Shown here one piece after another: positions 1-5,041 of a DNA stretch of 5,086 nucleotides. The notes beneath the pieces were generated by a model that made no database searches, was not told the DNA's origin, and worked only from the letters and a program-made list of their open reading frames with translations. A program made the translations under genes and the position numbers. The DNA comes from Candidatus Pacebacteria bacterium CG10_big_fil_rev_8_21_14_0_10_44_11 (GTDB taxonomy: Bacteria > Patescibacteriota > Microgenomatia > UBA1400 > PJMF01): assembly GCA_002772705.1 (NCBI GenBank), contig PFDH01000040.1:253-5338 (forward strand), in the 5' to 3' direction. Position 1 is the stretch's first letter; every line of letters begins with the position of its first letter.

Positions 1-875
1 GTGTCACTCTTGACGGCCAGGACTACCACTCGTTTAGTTGTCCGTACACCGGTACTGGTGCGATTGGGACGGTGTTTGATGGCTCCAGCAATGACGCACT
101 GGTACTCAGTGGCCTGATTAACCCCGCTCCCACCACTAGTCACACCACTGGTACGGCTGATCGGCACAAAGTGATTGTCCAACACTTAGACAGTGGGAGC
201 AACGTGATTGACTCCACCGCTACCAACATTGGCGTAATTGAAGCCGTCAAAGTCACCGCTACTGTTGCTCCCTTAATTACTTTCCGAATCATTGGTATTG
301 GTGCCAACCAAACGGCTTGTGGGGTGCAGACTAGTGTCGCTACCACCCCAGTCACCGTGCCCTTTAATGAACTACTGATTGGCAACTTTACCTCTGCGGC
401 TCAAAGCCTTTCAGTCTCTACTAATGCACTCAATGGCTATGCGGTCACGGCCATTGAGAATGACCAATTAGGACTCAATGGTGACGCCTGTACTGGTGAT
501 CCTACCAGTGCTACCAACACCAGCTGCATCCAAGATAGCCGGGGCGATGATGCCGCCATGAGTCACACCGCCAGTGACGACTGGAGTAGTACTGACACCA
601 AAGGCTTTGGCTATTCATTAGATGACGCTAACACTTCTGGCACCACTCCCGCCTTTGAGTATGATGGCACTGCCGATAGCTGTGGAGGAGGCATTGACTG
701 TTACCGGCAGTTTGCCGACTCAGAAGACTCTCAAGATCCAGTATCAATCATGAGTAACACCGACCCTTCTGACAACCACAACCTGAACGTTTGTTACAAA
801 GCTACCATTCCTACTATTCAAGCGGCTGGCTTCTATGAAAACTACGTCACCTATACCGCTACGGCGACGTTTTGA
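1..875 (+). CDS. Secreted/surface beta-sandwich protein, 5'-partial (CPR-type)
   Basis: The reading frame is open to the left edge (first full codon at 3) and runs to TGA at 873-875, giving about 290 visible residues. The GTG at 72 is only an internal valine, so the true start and any signal peptide lie outside the window. The protein is rich in Thr, Ser, Asn, Asp and Gly and poor in Lys, as exported proteins often are. Numbered from the GTG at 72, it has VTATV then ITFRI (61-73), a VPFNELL strand (96-102), the segment LSVSTNALNGYAVTA (113-127), IMSNTDP (226-232) and the ending YVTYTATATF. Six cysteines (83, 140, 152, 204, 210, 231) and one more upstream could form disulphides. From memory this order matches a family of uncharacterised surface proteins common in Patescibacteria; no enzyme motif is seen. 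A role in the cell envelope or in attachment is inference. Base composition is balanced, unlike the AT-rich DNA that follows. Confidence 0.75.
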   Translation, partial: VTLDGQDYHSFSCPYTGTGAIGTVFDGSSNDALVLSGLINPAPTTSHTTGTADRHKVIVQHLDSGSNVIDSTATNIGVIEAVKVTATVAPLITFRIIGIGANQTACGVQTSVATTPVTVPFNELLIGNFTSAAQSLSVSTNALNGYAVTAIENDQLGLNGDACTGDPTSATNTSCIQDSRGDDAAMSHTASDDWSSTDTKGFGYSLDDANTSGTTPAFEYDGTADSCGGGIDCYRQFADSEDSQDPVSIMSNTDPSDNHNLNVCYKATIPTIQAAGFYENYVTYTATATF

Positions 876-894
876 GGTTGCATGGACTTTTATT

Positions 895-972
895 TAACTT
901 GTACGTACTCATACGTTGATGAACAATTGTTACCAGGCTAAATTGTCGTTTTTTATAACTAACTTGTACGTA
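895..972. repeat. 13-bp direct repeat pair
   Basis: The sequence TAACTTGTACGTA occurs exactly at 895-907 and again at 960-972. The copies sit 65 bp apart just after the surface-protein gene, at the edge of the AT-rich stretch. They could be a duplicated integration or target site, or a protein-binding site, or chance in AT-rich DNA. No element boundary is otherwise visible. Confidence 0.5.
923..954 (+). terminator. Weak terminator candidate after the surface-protein gene
   Basis: ACAATT (923-928) can pair with AATTGT (941-946) across a 12-nt loop, and a run of six T follows at 949-954. The stem is short and made mostly of A-T pairs, so it would be a poor intrinsic terminator. Its placement about 50 bp after the TGA stop at 875 is sensible. 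No better hairpin is seen between 876 and 993. Confidence 0.3.
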
Positions 973-993
973 AACTTATTTTATTTATTAACT

Positions 994-1416
994 CTACAGT
1001 TTTTTGATTCCCTTAGAACTAGTAATATATTTTTGCTTTGGAGTTCTGGGTATGTTTGGGAAAGTTAGGTCAATATAACCTGCCTCAACTAAAGGCAGCA
1101 CGTGTCTTTCAAAAATTCTTCTGTTTCTATAGTCTCTGGCAACTATTCTTTTACCTCTTAGGCGTTTTTTATCGATTGGAGGCAATGGACCGGGAAAACT
1201 TAATATTTCGATTCCGTCTGGTCTAACATTTATTTCTACACAGCTCTCATGCTCATAACTTTTATGATACACAGCGTTAACCAAGGCTTCTTCAAAAGCC
1301 TCTATTGGATAATTTTGAACTCTGATTGCTTCTGCTACCTCAGAAGATTTTCTGACTTGTGTTTGAGCAATATTATTCTCAAAAAATTCTAATACGGATA
1401 AATTTAAATGATTCGA
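994..1416 (-). pseudogene. Remnant of AlbA_2/HATPase_c_4 (RecG-like C-terminal) protein
   Basis: Read on the minus strand, the frame is open from 1416 (just after an in-frame TAG at 1417-1419) to a stop at 994-996, giving 140 residues. The N-terminal half contains FEEALVNAVYHKSYE, then VEINVRPDGIEILSFPGPLPP and YRNRRI. This is the core of the ATPase-like domain found after an AlbA_2/Schlafen domain in many bacterial regulators, with ALVNA(x)xHxxY matching the usual ALVNAxxHRDY. The end, LVEAGYIDLTFPNIPRTPKQKY, matches the winged-helix tail of the same proteins (LIEAGLIEMTIPDKPRSxxQKY). The whole AlbA_2 domain, roughly the first 200 or more residues, is missing. So is the stretch between YRNRRI and the winged helix that normally carries the glycine-rich RGTGIP loop. 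The only starts are non-ATG (TTG at 1284), without a clear ribosome site. A deleted, inactive remnant is the best reading. A short diverged family member cannot be excluded. Confidence 0.7.
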
Positions 1417-1430
1417 CTACAACCATTTAT

Positions 1431-1457
1431 GCAAGCTAAACGCAAGCTTGGCAAGCT
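1431..1457. repeat. Three clustered GCAAGCT copies
   Basis: GCAAGCT occurs at 1431-1437, 1442-1448 and 1451-1457. The cluster lies exactly where the minus-strand remnant ends and the following plus-strand ORF begins. The last two flank a HindIII-like AAGCTT. It may mark a recombination or slippage junction; a binding site is also possible. Confidence 0.45.
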
Positions 1458-1999
1458 ACTATACCAACAAATTTGTTCTGCAAAATTTGCACAAAACCTT
1501 ACCATCAACTTCTCAAAAACGGAAAATAATTAACAAATATTTTTCTAATGCTTATGCTGTTTATGATAAACAGAAAAGTTTCCACATAATTGCGCTAATT
1601 ATTAATGAGGTGGCAAGCAAAACTAATTATATGGGAAATGAGAGGATAATTATCCGTAAATCTATTTTTGACCATTTCTTAAAACACGTGATAGATAAAA
1701 AGACTGGGAAAATAGACAAGAAACAATTATTTCAGTTGGTGGTAACTCTAAATGTTCCAGACGAAATTTATTATTCAAAGGAAGGTAAATTAAGATTTTT
1801 TAGAAAGGTACGAGGGAAAATAGAAAATGAAGTTATAGTTAACAAGGATTTAAAATTGCTTGATATGAGTTGTGTCTTAACTCAATTTACAAATAACTTG
1901 GATAATAAAAAGGACATGAAATATTCACGAAGACAAAAAAACACCTCTATTAAGGTGTTTTTTAATTCTGGAGGGGCGCAGTCACTATCCCTCATCTAA
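1448..1999 (+). CDS. Unknown protein, possible phage BECR-fold nuclease
   Basis: This 183-codon frame starts at TTG 1448 and ends with TAA at 1997-1999. The frame is already open from 1412, there is no ATG before codon 62, and no ribosome site stands before the TTG. The start is therefore unsure and the 5' end may be missing. The protein is basic and AT-rich in codon choice. Its middle, IIIRKSIFDHFLKH (67-80), then VVTLNVPDEIYYSKEGKLRFFRKV (98-121, read in parts) and VLTQFTNN (143-150), follows the order seen in phage-borne Barnase-EndoU-ColicinE5-RelE (BECR) nuclease domains. In those, a helix is followed by a 'NPDEIY' strand turn and a closing strand. I see no decisive catalytic set, so this is only a suggestion. 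An intrinsic terminator covers codons 163-172, so the last 20 or so residues are probably not native. An unrelated orphan or a decayed gene is equally possible. Confidence 0.45.
   Translation: MASYYTNKFVLQNLHKTLPSTSQKRKIINKYFSNAYAVYDKQKSFHIIALIINEVASKTNYMGNERIIIRKSIFDHFLKHVIDKKTGKIDKKQLFQLVVTLNVPDEIYYSKEGKLRFFRKVRGKIENEVIVNKDLKLLDMSCVLTQFTNNLDNKKDMKYSRRQKNTSIKVFFNSGGAQSLSLI
1936..1963. terminator. Bidirectional intrinsic terminator inside ORF end
   Basis: AAAAAACACCT (1936-1946) pairs perfectly with AGGTGTTTTTT (1953-1963) around the six-base loop CTATTA, an 11-bp stem. The plus strand ends in six T. On the minus strand the hairpin also ends in a run of seven T. It can therefore stop the plus-strand ORF upstream and also transcription from the minus-strand ORF ending at 1985. 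It lies within the coding frame of the plus ORF, about 35 bases before its stop. Confidence 0.8.
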
Positions 2000-2140
2000 C
2001 ATGCTTTCGCAAGTGCCTGGTATTGGGTCGCGACTTCCCAGGTCTTCAGAATTACTTGTTACTATATCATTTGCCTGCAAAAAATCAATCACTAGTGTTG
2101 AGAGTTCTTTGCTACTTTTCCCACGCCCAGAATGGTACAA
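1985..2140 (-). CDS. Possible small ORF (51 aa) or gene remnant, unknown
   Basis: On the minus strand a frame runs from TTG at 2140 (in-frame TGA just upstream at 2150-2152) to TAG at 1985-1987, coding 51 residues. It begins LYHSGRGKSSKELSTLVIDF and ends GTCESMLDEG. The makeup is protein-like, with a likely amphipathic helix at residues 10-24. The stop lies 21 bases before a terminator that works in this direction, as expected for a real 3' end. Against it, the start is TTG, the only AAAGGTG-like ribosome site is about 15 bases away (too far), and I recognise no family. It may be the tail of a gene whose 5' part was lost. The 3' end overlaps the convergent plus-strand ORF by 15 bases. Confidence 0.3.
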   Translation of the reverse strand: MYHSGRGKSSKELSTLVIDFLQANDIVTSNSEDLGSRDPIPGTCESMLDEG

Positions 2141-2141
2141 T
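2133..2141 (+). promoter_or_regulatory. Extended -10 promoter candidate for the SPFH gene
   Basis: TGGTACAAT at 2133-2141 fits the TGnTATAAT extended -10 pattern with one mismatch in the hexamer. No -35 hexamer stands at the usual 16-18 bp. Transcription would begin near 2148, leaving a leader of under 30 bases before the ATG at 2175. Nothing else is seen on the plus strand between 2000 and 2174. Confidence 0.4.
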
Positions 2142-2174
2142 ACTACTATTCACGCACCTTTGTGAAAGCTAGAT

Positions 2175-2822
2175 ATGGAGTTTGATAAGTTAGTGGTTTC
2201 TTTTTTGGTTGATGAAGTGGTTGGTGGCTTCTTTATTTCGGTACCGCCCGGACACGTGGCCTGCGTCTACGACCGCGGCCGTGGGGTGCTGCCCCGAGTT
2301 TGGGGTCCCGGCCTACATTTCAAAATTCCTTTTTGGCAGGTAGCTAAACTTTTTAACGCGCAAATCCTTGAGTATTCCATCAGAGAAGGCTTTAGCTTTG
2401 CTGGCAACAAAGAGGCGCTTGGCGATGAACCAATTACCACTTCCACTTTTGACGGTCAGGATATTACGGTAGAAGGCTCAGTTTTGTTCAGGATTGATCG
2501 ACGTAATGCCCCAGAGCTGTGGGAAAACATTGGTGAGAACGTGGTTTCCAAGTTGGTCAGACCAACTGCCCGCAGCCGAATCGCCAGCGTATTTGCTGGT
2601 TTAGATCTTGACCAGATTAAACATAACCGCAGCCAAGTTGAAGACATGGTTAAGCAAGAGTTGAGCAACTACTTTGCCGACCGAGGCATCAATTGTGAGG
2701 GTTTCTTGCTTTCTCGAGTCAGTGTGGTCAAAGGTGACTTCAAAGAAGAGATTGTCAAAGTCGAAGAAACTGAAACTTTGGTTGAAAATGATGCTTTGTT
2801 AACACAAAACAAGTTAACTTAG
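2175..2822 (+). CDS. Short SPFH/prohibitin-like (Band 7) protein
   Basis: The SPFH (Band 7) fold is clear: residues 21-53 carry VPPGHVACVYDRGRGVLPRV, then WGPGLHFKIPF, the typical opening strand. Next come STFDGQDITVEGSVLFRID (90-108, near the 'T.DG..v.v...v.y.id' pattern), NAPELWENIG and VRPTARSRIASVFAGL. The domain closes with LSNYFADRGINCEGFLLSRV at 163-181. Family members oligomerise at membranes as ring or cage scaffolds and often help control membrane proteases. Here the protein is short (215 residues against about 260-300 for prohibitins). The hydrophobic N-terminus (6-23) is broken by Asp13-Glu14, and after the domain only about 25 acidic residues remain in place of the long coiled coil. 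ATG 2175 is the only reasonable start because TGA lies in frame at 2163-2165; the ribosome site is weak (GTGAAAG). The gene reads toward groES but is separated by 179 bp. Soluble or peripheral behaviour, or partial loss of function, is inference. Confidence 0.85.
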   Translation: MEFDKLVVSFLVDEVVGGFFISVPPGHVACVYDRGRGVLPRVWGPGLHFKIPFWQVAKLFNAQILEYSIREGFSFAGNKEALGDEPITTSTFDGQDITVEGSVLFRIDRRNAPELWENIGENVVSKLVRPTARSRIASVFAGLDLDQIKHNRSQVEDMVKQELSNYFADRGINCEGFLLSRVSVVKGDFKEEIVKVEETETLVENDALLTQNKLT

Positions 2823-2861
2823 AGTAAATTGTCTATACTTCCACTTTACCACAGCTTCCTG

Positions 2862-2890
2862 TTGACAATAATTTAGCAGTTAGTTAGACT
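2862..2890 (+). promoter_or_regulatory. Sigma70-like promoter upstream of groES
   Basis: A perfect -35 hexamer TTGACA (2862-2867) is followed after exactly 17 bp by TAGACT (2885-2890), a 4-of-6 match to TATAAT. Transcription would start near 2897, giving a leader of about 105 bases for groES. The spacer holds the left half-site of the CIRCE-like operator, so a repressor bound there would cover this promoter. Confidence 0.55.
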
Positions 2891-2927
2891 ATCTGCTTGC
2901 AAGCAGTCTTGTATAGAGATTGCTAAA
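2872..2927. promoter_or_regulatory. Split CIRCE-like inverted repeat with nested palindrome
   Basis: TTTAGCA (2872-2878) is exactly repeated in inverse as TGCTAAA (2921-2927). Extended to nine bases, TTAGCAGTT (2873-2881) matches 7 of 9 bases of the left half of CIRCE (TTAGCACTC). GATTGCTAA (2918-2926) matches 8 of 9 of the right half (GAGTGCTAA). CIRCE is the HrcA repressor site at groESL in many bacteria, but its halves are 9 bp apart and here the gap is 36 bp. Inside lie CTAT/ATAG (2889-2892, 2913-2916) and the perfect 14-bp palindrome CTGCTTGCAAGCAG (2893-2906). As RNA these would nest into one imperfect stem. It could be a modified heat-shock operator, an RNA leader structure, or a site for another dimeric repressor. 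Confidence 0.45.
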
Positions 2928-2945
2928 ATACAGGCGTCGCTTCTG

Positions 2946-2954
2946 TGGTATGAT
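2946..2954 (+). promoter_or_regulatory. Extended -10 promoter candidate for groES
   Basis: TGGTATGAT at 2946-2954 matches TGnTATAAT at all but one position. Transcription would begin near 2961, giving a leader of about 41 bases. It lies downstream of the inverted repeat, so transcripts from here would escape a repressor bound there. This could supply a constant basal level beside a regulated upstream promoter. No -35 hexamer fits at 17 bp. Confidence 0.45.
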
Positions 2955-3001
2955 GCGACCTCAGCCTTGTATTTAGTACTATTTCATCTAAAGGAGAAGA
3001 T

Positions 3002-3310
3002 ATGAGCATACTCAAAGTTTCACAACTACAACCGCTTCCAGGTTATATCTTGGTTGAACCAGCCAAAATGGAAAAACAAACTGCCTCTGGCATCTATTTA
3101 CCCGATTCTCACGACGAAAAACCTCAATATGGCAAAGTAATCGCCGTTGGCGGTTCAACTACAGTTGAGGGTATTGAGGTCAAAAGCCCAGTCAAAAAGG
3201 GCGATCAGGTAATCTACAAAAAATGGGGTGGTAATGAATTTAAAGTTGGTGAAATTGAGTATCAATTCCTCAAGTTTGAGGATGTCTTAGCCACAATTTC
3301 TAGTAAGTAA
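3002..3310 (+). CDS. groES: Co-chaperonin GroES (Hsp10)
   Basis: This 102-residue protein is the lid of the GroEL folding chamber; seven copies cap one ring and enclose the substrate in the cytoplasm. The Cpn10 fold is clear from LQPLPGYILVEPAK at 9-22, the flexible mobile loop at about 22-36, and KPQYGKVIAVG at 40-50. KKGDQVIYKKWGG follows at about 65-77, and a closing strand at the C-terminus ends in FEDVLATI. The loop carries the hydrophobic triplet Ile31-Tyr32-Leu33, at the place of the Ile-Val-Leu that docks on GroEL in E. coli. Length is normal for the family (95-105). The ATG at 3002 has an excellent ribosome site, AAGGAG at 2991-2996, five bases upstream. The gene is followed by groEL after 35 bases with no terminator between, so the two form one operon. 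Confidence 0.98.
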   Translation: MSILKVSQLQPLPGYILVEPAKMEKQTASGIYLPDSHDEKPQYGKVIAVGGSTTVEGIEVKSPVKKGDQVIYKKWGGNEFKVGEIEYQFLKFEDVLATISSK

Positions 3311-3345
3311 TTCAAATTTCAAATAAAAAATAAGGAAGGAAATCT

Positions 3346-4968
3346 ATGCCAGCAAAACAATTACTTTATGGAGACGATGCCCGTCAGAAAATGCTGATCG
3401 GAATCAACAAACTTGCCGCCGCGGTGACAACCACTTTGGGACCACGTGGACGCAACGTTGCGATCGACAAATCTTGGGGTTCACCCAGCGTCATTCATGA
3501 TGGCGTCAGTGTCGCTAAAGAAATTTCTTTAGAGAACAAGTTTGAAAATATGGGTGCCCAGCTAGTCAAAGAGGCTGCCAATAAAACCAACGACGTAGCC
3601 GGTGATGGGACGACCACTGCCACGCTTTTGGCTCAGCACATGGCTAACAAAGGCATGAAGTACATTACCGCTGGGGCTAACCCAATGTTAATGAAACGAG
3701 GCATTGACACTGCCGTTGAGGCAGTAGTCAAAGAAATTCGTCGCTTAGCCAAGCCAGTCAAACAAGCCGATTGGGAGAAAGTTGCCACTATTTCCGCTCA
3801 AAATGAACTGATTGGCGCCAAGGTGGCCGAGGCTTTGAAACTAGTTGGTAAGGATGGCGTGGTTGAAGTCGAAGAAGGTAAGACTATGGACATCACCATT
3901 GATCACAAACAGGGCATGGTGCTTGATAAAGGCTATGCTTCGCCCTATTTTGTGACTGATGCTGACTCAATGGAAGCTGAAATCAAGAATCCCTACATTT
4001 TAGTGACGGATCAAAAAATCTCCAGCATTCAGGATTTACTGCCAATGCTTGAGAACTTTATGAAAGTAAGCAAAGATCTGGTGGTCATTGCTGATGACGT
4101 GGATGGTGAAGCGCTCACTACCCTGGTGGTGAACAAGTTGCGCGGCACTTTTAACGTTTTGGCAATTAAGGCTCCGGGCTTTGGCGATCGCAAAAAAGAG
4201 ATGTTGCAAGACATTGCGGTGTTAACTGGCGCCAACTTGGTTTCGAGTGAAACCGGCAAACAACTCAAAGACACCAGCGTTGAGGATTTGGGTAGAGCTG
4301 ACACGGTTCGTGCTAACAAAGACGAGACGGTGGTCGTGGGTGGTAAGGGTTCAAAAAATGATATTAACGCTCGCATTGCTCAAATTGAAGCTCAAATTGA
4401 CAAGAGCACTTCTGACTTTGACAAAGAAAAGTTGGTGGAGCGCAAAGCCAAGTTGACCGGTGGTGTAGCTGTGATCCAGGTCGGAGCTTCAACTGAAATG
4501 GAGATGAAGAACCTGCAAGAGCGAGTCAAAGATGCTAAAGAAGCGTTGAAAGCGGCGATTGATGAAGGCATCATCCCAGGTGGAGGAGTCACCTTTATCC
4601 AAGCTGGTAAAGTCTTGGCCAATGTCACCGCCAAAGACAAAGACGAGCAAATGGGGATCGATCTGATTAAAGAGGTGGTCGAAGAACCATTACGGATGTT
4701 GGCTCAGAACTCTGGTGCCAACGAGGGCGAGGTTGTCTACAAGATTAAAGAGAAAGATGACCCAAGCTGGGGTTACGACGTGATGTCAGGCAAGTTTGGT
4801 GATATGGTCAAAGCTGGCGTCATCGAGCCAGCCAAAGTTGAGATCGCTGCTCTGCAGAACGCGGCTTCAGTCGCGTCAATGATTTTGACCACCGAGTGTC
4901 TGGTTACCGACATTCCAGAAGAGAAAAAGCCAATGCCGGGTGGTCCTGATATGGGCGGCATGATGTAG
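3346..4968 (+). CDS. groEL: Chaperonin GroEL (Hsp60)
   Basis: This 540-residue protein forms the double heptamer ring that folds proteins using ATP, with GroES as lid. The equatorial ATP site is intact: TTLGPRGRNV (29-38), HDGVSVAKEI with Asp52, DVAGDGTTTATLLAQ with Asp87, and the signature AAIDEGIIPGGG (403-414). Asp396 is the counterpart of the E. coli catalytic Asp398. The apical domain (about 190-375) includes GYASPYFVTD, ISSIQDLLPMLE and KAPGFGDRKKEML. The residue that contacts the nucleotide in E. coli (Asp495, in ILDPTKV) is Glu494 here (VIEPAKV), a mild change. The C-terminal tail, PMPGGPDMGGMM, is a short version of the usual Gly-Gly-Met repeat that lines the chamber floor. The ribosome site (AAGGAAGGA at 3332-3340) is five bases from the ATG. 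Length and all key motifs are those of an active chaperonin, and the strong terminator at 5008 ends the operon. Confidence 0.99.
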   Translation: MPAKQLLYGDDARQKMLIGINKLAAAVTTTLGPRGRNVAIDKSWGSPSVIHDGVSVAKEISLENKFENMGAQLVKEAANKTNDVAGDGTTTATLLAQHMANKGMKYITAGANPMLMKRGIDTAVEAVVKEIRRLAKPVKQADWEKVATISAQNELIGAKVAEALKLVGKDGVVEVEEGKTMDITIDHKQGMVLDKGYASPYFVTDADSMEAEIKNPYILVTDQKISSIQDLLPMLENFMKVSKDLVVIADDVDGEALTTLVVNKLRGTFNVLAIKAPGFGDRKKEMLQDIAVLTGANLVSSETGKQLKDTSVEDLGRADTVRANKDETVVVGGKGSKNDINARIAQIEAQIDKSTSDFDKEKLVERKAKLTGGVAVIQVGASTEMEMKNLQERVKDAKEALKAAIDEGIIPGGGVTFIQAGKVLANVTAKDKDEQMGIDLIKEVVEEPLRMLAQNSGANEGEVVYKIKEKDDPSWGYDVMSGKFGDMVKAGVIEPAKVEIAALQNAASVASMILTTECLVTDIPEEKKPMPGGPDMGGMM

Positions 4969-5007
4969 GCTGAGAGTTTGGTTAGAAACGACGATTGAGG
5001 AATTGAA

Positions 5008-5041
5008 AGCGCCTCCGCGTAAGCGGGGGCGCTGTTTGTTT
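5008..5041 (+). terminator. Strong intrinsic terminator of groESL
   Basis: AGCGCCTCCGC (5008-5018) pairs with GCGGGGGCGCT (5023-5033) around a GTAA loop, giving an 11-bp, mostly G-C stem with one G-U pair. GTTTGTTT follows. It lies 39 bases after the groEL stop codon. No gene is seen from here to the end of the window at 5086. Confidence 0.85.

Noticed and set aside
72..74. GTG as the start of the surface-protein gene
   Set aside because: The same frame continues open to the window edge with similar composition, there is no ribosome site, and there is no signal peptide after the GTG.
1038..1226. Plus-strand 62-codon frame over the AlbA_2/HATPase remnant
   Set aside because: It is antisense to a recognisable protein segment and its own translation shows no family features.
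1431..1457. Short repeats as a CRISPR array
   Set aside because: The units are 7 bases long and 9-11 bases apart, far too small for CRISPR repeats and spacers, and no cas gene is present.
1964..2053. Possible structured RNA closed by AATTCTGGAG and CTTCAGAATT
   Set aside because: The 10-bp outer stem (one G-U pair) is real, but the interior forms no tRNA, tmRNA or known riboswitch pattern and the region is better read as the end of a minus-strand ORF.
2456..2668. Minus-strand 70-codon frame within the SPFH gene
   Set aside because: It is antisense to a clear SPFH domain and has no independent support.
2798..2818. Two GTTAAC copies as a terminator hairpin at the SPFH 3' end
   Set aside because: The stem is only 6 bp of mostly A-T pairs, lies before the stop codon and has no T-run after it.
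2829..2839. TATACT at 2834-2839 as another groES -10
   Set aside because: No -35 hexamer lies at an acceptable distance and no TG extension precedes it; the TTGACA promoter downstream fits much better.
4029..4961. Several long frames on both strands inside groEL
   Set aside because: They are shadows of the groEL reading frame, have no ribosome sites or family features, and overlap a certain gene.
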